From an uncultured Collinsella sp. (GTDB lineage: Bacteria; Actinomycetota; Coriobacteriia; Coriobacteriales; Coriobacteriaceae): 33,361 nt of DNA. The stretch's first letter is position 1. The number at the start of each line of letters is the position of its first letter. The notes beneath the pieces were generated by a model. That model was not told where the DNA came from. It worked only from the letters and a program-made list of their open reading frames with translations, and ran no database searches. The position numbers and the translations under genes are program-made. The stretch is from positions 1-33,361 of the forward strand of contig CAUAJB010000014.1 of assembly GCA_958429225.1 (NCBI GenBank). The letters run 5' to 3'. Positions 23,833-30,984 of the stretch are shown piece by piece.

Positions 23833-23955
23833 CTAAGTGAGTAGACTTTTTTGGAAATGCCGAGCACCCAACATATTTGCCTCAATAAAACCGCAGGTCA
23901 CAGACTTGTGCTCTGTTGGTGTGGTCGGGGATTCGGTAAAAGTCTACTCACTTAG
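23833..23955. repeat. 123-bp element bounded by perfect 18-bp inverted repeats
   Basis: CTAAGTGAGTAGACTTTT (23833-23850) and its exact reverse complement (23938-23955) enclose 87 bases. Inside, CGAGCACCCAAC (from 23870) partly pairs with GTTGGTGTGGTCGG (from 23915), so the whole element folds as an imperfect long hairpin. There is no coding frame. It could be a miniature inverted-repeat element or a structured RNA; it sits between the phosphoesterase and flippase genes. Confidence 0.85.
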
Positions 23956-24035
23956 TTTTGCGTGATGAATATTGTCCGCAACGAGACCCCAGACGGGGTG
24001 ATTCCATCGCAAATTCCGGTGACCGGGGCAGCTAA

Positions 24036-25616
24036 TTAGGCGCCGTACGGATTCCGGTCCCTCTCTATGCGTTGGCGGATGCGGCGGTACTCGATAATCA
24101 GCAGCACCAGGAGTAGGGCCATGATGGCTAGGTAGCTCACCACAGCGCCCATCAGACCCAGCAGGTTGATCAGGATCACCGGCAGCACCACGCTTACGGC
24201 GAAGCAGATCAGGTAGATCTTGGTGACGTCGCCAGCGTGGCGCAATACCGTGATGATGGCGTAGATAAAATCGATGGCCGCGGTGACGCCGCCGGCGACG
24301 ACCATCAGCAGCGCCAGCGTACGGTAGCGCTCAAAGCTGAGACCGTACATAAAGCTCATGAGGGGAATACCGGGACCTGCCATAAATGCGGCGCACACGC
24401 CGGTGATGACCACGATCAGCGCCATAACGGCAACAATAATCAGGTCAAAGCGACGACGCTTGCGAGGATTAGCCCAAATGCTCGACAAGCGCAGGAGCTG
24501 CGGTTTATAGACAAATCCAATGCTCAACAGAATAGCCTGAGCTGGAAAAAACAGGGCATTAAAGTACAGCTGGTATTTGTAGGCTAGTGTTCCTTCCATC
24601 ACAAACTTGGGCATGCTCTCGATAAGATTGAACAGGAATAGCGCGCCAAAGAGTGGGGCGCACTGGACAAACAGGTGGCCGACCTCGCGCAGGCTTACGC
24701 GGCGCGATTTTTCGGTCTCGAGCAGGGCGAGCGGCGCGGTGACCAGCACGAGCGAGGCGATCGCGGCGATGCCCATGGCCATGGCCGCGATGGGCATGCT
24801 ACGCGTGAGGAACAGCGCCACGCTGAAGACCGCGATGACGCCGACGGAGCGTAGCGTTTGACTCATTCCAGCCAAGTAGAGTTTGTCGGCCTGCTGCAGG
24901 CGGCCTTCGTACACGTCGGCGACGCCGTCGATGACCTTATACAGGTAGACGCCCAGGCCGATCGTCGCCATCTGCGCGTCATAGCCGCGGGCGCTGCTAT
25001 ACATGAGGCCGCAGCCTAGGGCGAGCGCTCCGCAGATCCAACGATTGAGCTGGTAGGAGGCGAAGGACGTCTTTTCGTCGATGTCCGAGACCTGGAAATT
25101 GCGCACGCCGTAGTTGCACGCGATCATGATGAGCGTACCGGTGACAAAGGCGATGGAGAACTTGCCGGCTTCTTCGGCGCCCACGAGCTGCGTAGACACG
25201 ATGGTGAGCAGCGGAAACGCCAAGCCCCACACGGCGGTGCCGAGAGCGTTCCAAAGGTAATCGCGGCGGGTGGCGTGCTCCTCGTATTCCGCTTCCTGCA
25301 TGGAGAACCCGCCGCCGTAGACGGCGCCGAGCAGACGGTTCCACCAAGCGTTGACCATGCGGCGGACGGGGCCGGGCTCCCGATCGCGTTCGCGCCGGCG
25401 ACGTGTGGCTTGGCTGCTATCGGGCCCGCCGGCGTTGCGCTGACTCAGCTCTTGGATGCGTGCGAGTTCCTCGGCAGTGTGCGAGGCAGGGAAGAGGCCG
25501 TTCTCGATGCGGCCGCCCTGGGCCTTCGCGGCGCCGTCCTTCGATGCAGCGGGGTTGGAGGTGCCGTTGCGGCGGGCGATGGCGCGGCGAATGCTATCGA
25601 GGGGCGTGATACTCAA
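24036..25616 (-). CDS. Polysaccharide-biosynthesis flippase (MATE/MOP superfamily)
   Basis: A 526-residue multi-spanning protein resembling Wzx/RfbX-type O-unit or capsule flippases, which move lipid-linked sugars across the cytoplasmic membrane. About 12-14 hydrophobic helices start near residue 118 (LWNALGTAVWGLAFPLLTIVSTQLVG, the typical first helix) and run to the C-terminus, which ends in a basic tail (EYRRIRQRIERDRNPYGA). Residues 1-115 form an unusual hydrophilic extension rich in Arg, Ala and Gly with RRRRERDRE, presumably cytoplasmic. The start is TTG at 25616 with AAAGGAC 6-7 bases upstream. No glycosyltransferase genes adjoin, so its pathway is not visible. Confidence 0.82.
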   Translation of the reverse strand: MSITPLDSIRRAIARRNGTSNPAASKDGAAKAQGGRIENGLFPASHTAEELARIQELSQRNAGGPDSSQATRRRRERDREPGPVRRMVNAWWNRLLGAVYGGGFSMQEAEYEEHATRRDYLWNALGTAVWGLAFPLLTIVSTQLVGAEEAGKFSIAFVTGTLIMIACNYGVRNFQVSDIDEKTSFASYQLNRWICGALALGCGLMYSSARGYDAQMATIGLGVYLYKVIDGVADVYEGRLQQADKLYLAGMSQTLRSVGVIAVFSVALFLTRSMPIAAMAMGIAAIASLVLVTAPLALLETEKSRRVSLREVGHLFVQCAPLFGALFLFNLIESMPKFVMEGTLAYKYQLYFNALFFPAQAILLSIGFVYKPQLLRLSSIWANPRKRRRFDLIIVAVMALIVVITGVCAAFMAGPGIPLMSFMYGLSFERYRTLALLMVVAGGVTAAIDFIYAIITVLRHAGDVTKIYLICFAVSVVLPVILINLLGLMGAVVSYLAIMALLLVLLIIEYRRIRQRIERDRNPYGA

Positions 25617-25675
25617 AGCGGAGTCCTTTCTATTGCTGCGCTTTAGTATAGACGCGACGGTGTTCGCTCGTGTTT

Positions 25676-25692
25676 TTGAACGGATTGTTCAA
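25676..25692. promoter_or_regulatory. TTGAAC-N5-GTTCAA palindrome in a divergent promoter region
   Basis: TTGAAC (25676-25681) and GTTCAA (25687-25692) form a perfect inverted repeat with a 5-base spacer in the 180-base gap between the flippase gene (-) and the lactate-permease-type gene (+). It is a plausible operator for either; no clear promoter hexamers were assigned. Confidence 0.35.
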
Positions 25693-25796
25693 TAATTTCG
25701 GCGGGCGGCTGTAATTTGTCGGTAAACGTGCGGTATCCTGTTGAAGTTTTGTGACACCCCCGATGCCGCCCACGCGGTACCAAGGAGCTTCTACCT

Positions 25797-27368
25797 ATGG
25801 ACGTCGCCGCATTCTTACTGGCTCTTGTGCCGATTATTTGGCTGGTCGTGATGCTGCTGTGCTTTAAATGGCCAGCTTGGAAGGCCGCTATCGGATCGTT
25901 TGTCCTTTCGTGCTTGCTTGCCTTCGCATGGTGGCACCTGCCGGCAGCGCAGATCGCGACCGCCTCGCTCGAAGGTTTTTTGATGGCTCTGTGGCCCATC
26001 GTCCTGGTGATCATCGCCGCGGTGTTCACGTATAACCTGTGCGTTCGTACGGGCGCCATGGACGTGATCGGCAGCATGATCACCTCCATCAGCAGCGACC
26101 GCCGTCTGCTGGCGCTGCTCGTGGCTTGGTGCTTCGGTGGCTTTATGGAGGGCATGGCCGGCTTCGGTACCGCTGTCGCCATTCCCGCCGGCATGCTCGC
26201 GGGCCTGGGCTTTGAGGCCGTGCCTGCCGTGCTCATCTGCCTGCTGGCCAACGGCGTGCCCACGCCCTACGGCTCCATCGGCATCCCCACGGTGTCCGTT
26301 GCCGACCTGGTGGGTTTGGATTCCCTTCACCTAGCGACCGTTCAGCTGGTGCAGCTCGCGCCGTTCTTTGTGGTGATGCCGCTATTTATTGTGCTGGTTG
26401 CGGGCCGTGTTGCCGATGACCAGGGCAATGCCGCGAGTGTGGGCGAGCGTCTGCACGGTGTTGCCGGCGTGGCGTTGCTCTCCGGCGTGTCGTTTGTCGG
26501 CGCGGCTCTGGTCGTTGCCATGTTTGTGGGCCCCGAGCTGGCCGTGGTCGTAGGATCCATCGTTTCGCTCGCGCTGACAGCTGCGCTTGCCATGCGTGCC
26601 GAGAAGTCGGGGCGTCTGGACGCACGCTTCCATATGAATATCGAGGCCGGCGAACAGCTCACCGTTAAATCGGCGCTTTCGGCCTGGTCGTGCTTCATTC
26701 TGATTTTTGTACTGCTGCTGGGTACGTCCAACCTGGTGCCCGCCGTGCATGCCGCGCTTGCGCCCTTTGCAAGCCACGTGCAGGTGTATTGCGGCGAGAA
26801 CCCCGGTACGCTTACGTTTTCGTGGATTAACACGCCGGGTGTTTGGATCTTCCTGGCCGCGTTTGTCGGCGGTGCCATTCAGGGTGCTTCGCCACGCATG
26901 ATGGGCGAGGTGCTGGCCGCGACTGTGAAGCAGATGATGCCGACGGTGATCACGATGCTTTCGGTGCTGGGCTGTGCCAAGGTGATGGGCTATGCGGGCA
27001 TGATCTCTTCGATCAGCGCGTTCTGCATCGCCGTCGCCGGTGGGCTGTACCCGATTCTGGCTCCGTGGATCGGCGCAGTCGGTGCGTTTGTGACCGGCTC
27101 GGGCACGTCCTCGGGCATGCTGTTTGGCCCCATCCAGAGCCAGGCCGCTACGGCGCTGGGCGTGAGCGACTACTGGATGGTCGCGCTGAACGCGCTTGGT
27201 GTTGCCGCCGGTAAGATGATCTCTCCGCAGACGCTCGCGATTGGTCTGGCTGCCGTCCACGTGCGCGGCAGGGATGCCGAACTCCTGGGCGCGGTGCTGC
27301 CCTACGCTGCCGGCATGCTGGTCCTGATGAGCGCCATAGCCATGCTCGGCCAAGGCCTGCCGCTGTAG
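25797..27368 (+). CDS. L-lactate permease family (LctP) transporter
   Basis: A 523-residue secondary transporter of the LctP family, which imports lactate or glycolate, probably with H+. About 12-14 membrane helices are visible. Signature stretches are EGMAGFGTAVAIPAGML (residues ~118-134), NGVPTPYGSIGIPT, GGAIQGASPRMM and the C-terminal-half GAVGAFVTGSGTSSGMLFGPIQ. The two gated halves with Gly-Phe-Gly-Thr and Gly-Ser-Gly-Thr motifs fit the family. AAGGAG lies upstream of the ATG. Nearby pckA suggests use of lactate-derived carbon, but no lactate dehydrogenase adjoins, and related 2-hydroxy acids are possible substrates. Confidence 0.88.
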   Translation: MDVAAFLLALVPIIWLVVMLLCFKWPAWKAAIGSFVLSCLLAFAWWHLPAAQIATASLEGFLMALWPIVLVIIAAVFTYNLCVRTGAMDVIGSMITSISSDRRLLALLVAWCFGGFMEGMAGFGTAVAIPAGMLAGLGFEAVPAVLICLLANGVPTPYGSIGIPTVSVADLVGLDSLHLATVQLVQLAPFFVVMPLFIVLVAGRVADDQGNAASVGERLHGVAGVALLSGVSFVGAALVVAMFVGPELAVVVGSIVSLALTAALAMRAEKSGRLDARFHMNIEAGEQLTVKSALSAWSCFILIFVLLLGTSNLVPAVHAALAPFASHVQVYCGENPGTLTFSWINTPGVWIFLAAFVGGAIQGASPRMMGEVLAATVKQMMPTVITMLSVLGCAKVMGYAGMISSISAFCIAVAGGLYPILAPWIGAVGAFVTGSGTSSGMLFGPIQSQAATALGVSDYWMVALNALGVAAGKMISPQTLAIGLAAVHVRGRDAELLGAVLPYAAGMLVLMSAIAMLGQGLPL

Positions 27369-27369
27369 T

Positions 27370-27425
27370 CGGCACTTAGGGACGTTCCTTATGTGCCGGC
27401 ACTTTGGGAACGTCCCTAAGTGCCG
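27370..27425. repeat. Perfect 19-bp inverted repeat after the lactate-permease-type gene
   Basis: CGGCACTTAGGGACGTTCC (27370-27388) and its reverse complement (27407-27425) enclose 18 bases that include TGCCGGCA, itself palindromic. It starts one base after the stop codon of the preceding gene. A degenerate relative lies at 4960-4990. It may act as a terminator or mRNA end, although no T-tract follows. Confidence 0.9.
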
Positions 27426-27463
27426 GCATCCGGGGACACTCCTTGAATGTTGCCTGTTCAAGA

Positions 27464-27507
27464 ACGCCCCCAATGACTAGTCGTTTAAAAGCGTCCCCAA
27501 TGACTAG
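27464..27507. repeat. Direct repeat of a 17-base unit
   Basis: The units at 27464-27480 and 27491-27507 both read (A/G)CG(C/T)CCCCAATGACTAG and are 27 bases apart. The upstream GGGGACACTCCTT (27432-27444) repeats words in the hairpin at 4996-5008. The stretch between the permease and pckA thus looks built of repeat fragments. Confidence 0.65.
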
Positions 27508-27556
27508 GCCGCTTGCCTGCGATTTTTGACCGTTGGGCGGGCTTGCCGCCCTTGCC

Positions 27557-27572
27557 GCAAAAACGTTTTTGC
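27557..27572. promoter_or_regulatory. 16-bp palindrome upstream of pckA (LacI-type operator candidate)
   Basis: GCAAAAACGTTTTTGC is a perfect 16-base palindrome with a central CG, the general form of LacI/GalR-family operators. It does not fit the CcpA cre consensus fully. It lies 75 bases before the pckA start, with a possible -10 (TACAAC, 27581-27586) just downstream. A small GC hairpin (GGGCGG/CCGCCC, 27535-27551) precedes it. Confidence 0.45.
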
Positions 27573-27646
27573 ATATCGGGTACAACGGGCTTTACGTGAG
27601 TAAAGTGCGCGCCGCGTCCACGTGCCGCGTTTTTAAAGGAGGCCCC

Positions 27647-29317
27647 ATGCCTGGTGTTACCCCTGCAGAAGTTCTGTCCAACTTTGGTATTACGCTCGTT
27701 GAAGATCCCGCCGAGAATCAACCCCGTCTGCTGGTGGACCTGCCGGCGGCAGAGCTCGTCGAGCATGCCATCCGCCGCAACGAAGGCCGCATGGCATCCA
27801 ACGGCGCGCTGGTGATCGAGACGGGGGAGCGTACCGGACGTTCGCCCAACGACCGCTTTATCGTTGACACCCCCGATGTCCACGACAAGATTGCCTGGGG
27901 CGCCGTCAACCGCCCGCTGTCCGTCGAAAGCTACGAGGTCATCAAAGCCGGCATCGTCGACTATCTCAACGAGCGCGATGTGTTCGTCACCCGCGGCATG
28001 GCTGGCGCCGACCGCAACCATACGCGCCGCCTGCTCGTCGCCTGCGAGCGTGCCAGCCAGGCGCTCTTCATTAAGCAGATGCTCGCCCGCCCGCTTGCCC
28101 GCGAAATCGCACGCACCGGCGAGCCGGACTTCTGCGTCCTTGCCGCACCCGGCTATCAGTGCGACCCTGCCATCAAGGGCCTCAACTCCAGCGCCGCGGT
28201 GGTCATCAATTTCCAGGAGCGCGTGATTCTGGTCGCTGGCACCGGCTACTCCGGCGAGATCAAAAAGTCGATCTTTAGCGTCATGAACTATCTGCTGCCC
28301 GTCGAGGACGACGTGCTGCCCATGCACTGCTCGGCCAGCATGGATCCCGTCACGCACGAGACCGCCGTGTTCTTTGGCCTGTCCGGCACCGGCAAGACCA
28401 CGCTTTCGGCCAATCCCACGCGCCTGCTGATCGGCGACGACGAGCACGGTTGGTCCGACATGGGCATCTTCAACATCGAGGGTGGCTGCTACGCAAAATG
28501 CGAGGGCCTGGACGCCTTCCACGAGCCCGAGATCTTCAACGCCGTCCGTTTTGGCGCCATTTGCGAAAACGTGGTGCTCGACGAGAACCGCAAGCCCAAC
28601 TACGACGACATCTCGATCACGCATAACACGCGCGTGGCCTATCCCGTGGAGCACATTCCTAACGCGTGGACTAAGGGCATGGGCACCACTCCGAGTGTCG
28701 TGCTGTTCCTGACTTGCGACGCTTTTGGCGTGCTGCCGCCCATCTCGCGTCTGACGGCCGACGCCGCCATGTACCACTTTGTGACGGGCTTTACGGCTAA
28801 GATTCCCGGCACCGAGGTCGGCGTCACCGAGCCCACGCCCACGTTCTCTTCGCTGTTCGGCGAGCCGTTTATGCCACTCGACCCCATGGTTTACGCCAAG
28901 ATGCTCGGCGAGCGCATTGCCGACGGCCGCACGCGTGTGTACCTGGTCAACACCGGCTGGATCGGCGGCGGCTACGGCGTAGGCCATCGCATCGAGCTGG
29001 CCTACACGCGCTCGCTGGTCGCGCGCGCCCTCGACGGTACCATCGAGGACAGCGAGTTCGTGCACGACGACATCTTTAACGTCGACATTCCCACCACGTG
29101 CCACGGCGTGCCCGATGGCATCCTGGTGCCGCGCCAATACTGGCAGAGCACCGCGCGCTACGACGAGGCCGCGCACAACCTAGCGGTGATGTTCGAGGAG
29201 AACTTCGAGAAGAAGTACTCTCACCTGCCCGAGTCCGTCAAGGCCGCCGGCCCGCACGCCCAGGTGTCCGCCGAGGCCCGTCATCGCGGCCGCGGCCTGC
29301 TGGGACTCCGCCACTAG
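27647..29317 (+). CDS. pckA: Phosphoenolpyruvate carboxykinase (ATP)
   Basis: A 556-residue enzyme interconverting oxaloacetate plus ATP and PEP plus CO2. Substrate-binding Arg is in ERTGRSPND (R65), the Lys/His region is in TGYSGEIKKS, kinase-1a is GLSGTGKTT (244-252), kinase-2 is LIGDDEHGW (D264, D265), and the adenine-binding part is NTGWIGGGYGVGHR. These define the ATP type, not the GTP type. The ATG at 27647 has AAAGGAGG upstream; the longer open frame crosses the palindrome at 27557 and is rejected. In anaerobic gut bacteria this enzyme can run in either direction. It is preceded by a LacI-like operator candidate and followed by hairpin copy C. Confidence 0.96.
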   Translation: MPGVTPAEVLSNFGITLVEDPAENQPRLLVDLPAAELVEHAIRRNEGRMASNGALVIETGERTGRSPNDRFIVDTPDVHDKIAWGAVNRPLSVESYEVIKAGIVDYLNERDVFVTRGMAGADRNHTRRLLVACERASQALFIKQMLARPLAREIARTGEPDFCVLAAPGYQCDPAIKGLNSSAAVVINFQERVILVAGTGYSGEIKKSIFSVMNYLLPVEDDVLPMHCSASMDPVTHETAVFFGLSGTGKTTLSANPTRLLIGDDEHGWSDMGIFNIEGGCYAKCEGLDAFHEPEIFNAVRFGAICENVVLDENRKPNYDDISITHNTRVAYPVEHIPNAWTKGMGTTPSVVLFLTCDAFGVLPPISRLTADAAMYHFVTGFTAKIPGTEVGVTEPTPTFSSLFGEPFMPLDPMVYAKMLGERIADGRTRVYLVNTGWIGGGYGVGHRIELAYTRSLVARALDGTIEDSEFVHDDIFNVDIPTTCHGVPDGILVPRQYWQSTARYDEAAHNLAVMFEENFEKKYSHLPESVKAAGPHAQVSAEARHRGRGLLGLRH

Positions 29318-29332
29318 CGTCGCCTTAGACCC

Positions 29333-29374
29333 AAAACCACCATAAAGGGGCCAGTGCACCTTTGTGGCGGTTTT
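29333..29374. repeat. CCACCACAAAG hairpin repeat, copy C
   Basis: AAAACCACCATAAAGG (29333-29348) and CCTTTGTGGCGGTTTT (29359-29374) pair with two non-Watson-Crick positions around a 10-base loop. It begins 15 bases after the pckA stop and ends in TTTT, so it may terminate pckA. The loop is in the reverse orientation. Confidence 0.8.
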
Positions 29375-29401
29375 GCTCGCGCGGATGACTCGGGTTACAA
29401 T
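29373..29401 (+). promoter_or_regulatory. Promoter upstream of the leader/sRNA before the B3/B4 gene
   Basis: TTGCTC (29373-29378), a 17-base spacer and TACAAT (29396-29401) form a good sigma-70-type promoter. The -35 overlaps the last T residues of hairpin copy C. Confidence 0.5.
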
Positions 29402-29402
29402 A

Positions 29403-29505
29403 CGCCTGACATATCGTCTCCTTCTCCGGATGGGGACAGCGTAAGCGCTCTTGTGGCGGCACCGTAGGACTTTGAAGGTGGCCGCTGTGAGGGCGCTTTT
29501 TGTTT
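29403..29505 (+). ncRNA. Candidate leader with attenuator, or small RNA
   Basis: A transcript from the promoter at 29373-29401 would start near 29408 and meet a strong terminator at 29444-29505: AGCGC (29444-29448) with GCGCT (29493-29497) and GTGGCGGC (29453-29460) with GCCGCTGT (29481-29488), then TTTTTGTTT. The stop signal is 39 bases before the B3/B4 gene, so the RNA is either a ~100-base small RNA or a regulatory leader. It does not match any riboswitch I can recognise; the CGGCACCG word is weakly T-box-like, but there is no room for a T-box Stem I. Confidence 0.45.
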
Positions 29506-29543
29506 AGACATTCGCATTGGGGCGAATCGTGAAGGGAGAGCAC

Positions 29544-30263
29544 ATGAAGAGTTTCGTTGCCGAGGATTCGTTTTGGGAGCTGTTTCCGCAGGCGGCTATC
29601 GGCGTTGTGGTCGTAAAGGGCATGAAGCCCGCGGCCCAGATACCCCAGGAGGACGTGGACGCGATCGCCGCGTTGCTCGACCGCGCCAATATCGATGCGG
29701 AGCGTCATCTGACCAGCGACACTATCAGCGAGAACGCACCGGTCAAGGCATGGCGCGAGGCCTATCGTCTGTTCAAGACCAAAAAGGGCGTGCGTTGCTC
29801 AATCGAGAACCTGCTCAAACGCGTGCTCAAAGGCAAGCCGGTGGGCCACATTACGCCCGCGGTGGACATCTACAACACGGTGTCGTTGACCTACGCGCTG
29901 CCCGTCGGAGGCGAGGACCTACATGCTATCGAGGGCGATTTGCGCCTGGCGGTCACTGATGGCGGGGATGCGTTCCTGCCGCTTGGCGAGGAAGTGGATG
30001 ACCCGACGTTGCCCGGCGAGCTTACCTACATCGATGATGCGGGCGCCGTATGCCGATGCTGGAACTGGCGCGACGGCGTTCGCACGGCGCTGTCCGACGA
30101 TTCGGCCGATGCGTTCCTGGCGATTGAGTGCGTAGAGCCCGAGCGAATGGGGGACTGTCGGGCCGCCATCGACCGTCTTGCCGATCTGCTCGAGCGGTAT
30201 CTGGGGGCGACGGTTGTCGTTAAGACGCTTGTGACCCGCGACAACCCGCGCGTGGAACTGTAG
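29544..30263 (+). CDS. B3/B4-domain protein (PheT-like editing domain)
   Basis: A 239-residue stand-alone B3/B4 domain, related to the editing module of phenylalanyl-tRNA synthetase beta chain. Family features include VVVVKGMKP in the N-terminal sheet, WREAYRLFKTKKGVRCSIENLLKRVLKG, the motif ITPAVDIYNTVSLTYALPVGGEDL, and NWRDGVRTAL. Such free proteins are thought to hydrolyse mischarged tRNA or modify amino-acid pools, though function is mostly unproven. The ATG at 29544 has GGGAGAG upstream. It is preceded by a promoter and terminator-containing leader and followed after 8 bases by hairpin copy D. Confidence 0.85.
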   Translation: MKSFVAEDSFWELFPQAAIGVVVVKGMKPAAQIPQEDVDAIAALLDRANIDAERHLTSDTISENAPVKAWREAYRLFKTKKGVRCSIENLLKRVLKGKPVGHITPAVDIYNTVSLTYALPVGGEDLHAIEGDLRLAVTDGGDAFLPLGEEVDDPTLPGELTYIDDAGAVCRCWNWRDGVRTALSDDSADAFLAIECVEPERMGDCRAAIDRLADLLERYLGATVVVKTLVTRDNPRVEL

Positions 30264-30271
30264 CTCGGCCC

Positions 30272-30314
30272 AAACCACCACAAAGGTCCCTGTCCCCTTT
30301 GTGGTGGTTTTTAT
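30272..30314. repeat. CCACCACAAAG hairpin repeat, copy D
   Basis: AAACCACCACAAAGG (30272-30286) and CCTTTGTGGTGGTTT (30296-30310) pair perfectly over 15 bases around TCCCTGTCC and are followed by TTA. It begins 8 bases after the B3/B4 stop and looks like its terminator. Confidence 0.9.
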
Positions 30315-30363
30315 GTTGATGGGTTAACAAATAGGGCGTGCAGGGCTGGCGGCCGTTAAGTAC

Positions 30364-30386
30364 GGCTAAGATGTTTACCCGTTAGC
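30364..30386. promoter_or_regulatory. GCTAA/TTAGC inverted repeat before the MarR gene
   Basis: GGCTAA (30364-30369) and TTAGC (30382-30386) are inverted with a 12-base spacer, 30 bases before the MarR-family start. It could be an autoregulatory site. The GGCTAA word also resembles the DtxR-gene operator half-sites, so its owner is uncertain. Confidence 0.35.
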
Positions 30387-30415
30387 ATTATGCAAGCGAA
30401 AGGCGGTCGTCTCCC

Positions 30416-30865
30416 ATGCAGCAGAGCGACGAGACACGTTTCGAGGACTTTGTCGGACTGATCAGCGGACTCTACAAGGAGATCCAGCGCATTAAGACGT
30501 CTGAGGGCGCAAGGCTGGGTCTCAAGGGCTCCGACGTTATGTGCCTGTACTATCTTGAGCGCAGCAAGGACGGCCTGACTGGCGCCGACCTGGCTCGCAT
30601 GGCAGGCGTGACCCGCGCCGCCGTCTCGCGTACGCTCGCGCATCTGGAGGAGGGTGGCTACGTCGAGGTCGATGATTCGGGCGATGCCGCCGTTAAGTAT
30701 CGTGCTCCGGTGCGCCTGACCGCTCTGGGCGGCGAGAGCATGAGCGAGGCGGACCGCATCATTCGCGAGGTGCTCGATACCACCGGTAAGGCTATGGGTG
30801 TGGAGCAGCGCGAGCAGATGTATGCGTCGCTGCGCACGATTCTCAATACCCTGCGCGAGATCTAA
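30416..30865 (+). CDS. MarR-family transcriptional regulator
   Basis: A 149-residue winged-helix protein. A leading helix (FEDFVGLISGLYKEIQRIKTSE) is followed by the DNA-binding core LKGSDVMCLYYLERSKDGLTGADLARMAGVTRAAVSRTLAHLEEGGYVEVDD, a wing, then a C-terminal dimerisation helix (EQREQMYASLRTILNTLREI). The ligand is unknown. AAAGGCGG lies 12 bases before the ATG, the same kind of site used by the DtxR-family gene. The DegV gene follows after 119 bases in the same direction, so this regulator may control lipid metabolism as FabT-like MarR proteins do, but that is inference from position only. Confidence 0.88.
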   Translation: MQQSDETRFEDFVGLISGLYKEIQRIKTSEGARLGLKGSDVMCLYYLERSKDGLTGADLARMAGVTRAAVSRTLAHLEEGGYVEVDDSGDAAVKYRAPVRLTALGGESMSEADRIIREVLDTTGKAMGVEQREQMYASLRTILNTLREI

Positions 30866-30903
30866 GGCCGCCAAGGCATTTGTTTCCAATTAACAACTGC
30901 ATA

Positions 30904-30963
30904 GTCCCGTTTGAGCGCGTATGCCGTGCCGGGGCATTGCTGTCAAAATTCCCTGCACGGGAC
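30904..30963 (+). other. Structured leader between the MarR and DegV genes
   Basis: GTCCCGT (30904-30910) and ACGGGAC (30957-30963) can pair and enclose ATGCC (30921-30925) with GGCAT (30933-30937). The fold ends just before the ribosome site of the DegV gene. It is a weak hint of a leader structure or operator. Confidence 0.3.
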
Positions 30964-30984
30964 CTGCGCAAGAAAGGATTCGCT

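Noticed and set aside
27464..27507. Start of a CRISPR array
   Set aside because: Only two 17-base units occur, they are not palindromic in the way of CRISPR repeats, and no cas genes or further units are present.
27485..29176. 563-codon open frame opposite pckA
   Set aside because: Antisense shadow of a clear PEP carboxykinase; composition (Val, Arg, His, Gly runs) is typical of non-coding frames in GC-rich sequence.
29403..29543. T-box riboswitch before the B3/B4 gene
   Set aside because: CGGCACCG faintly resembles the T-box antiterminator word, but the transcript from the visible promoter is too short for Stem I and no AGGGTGGNACC match exists.
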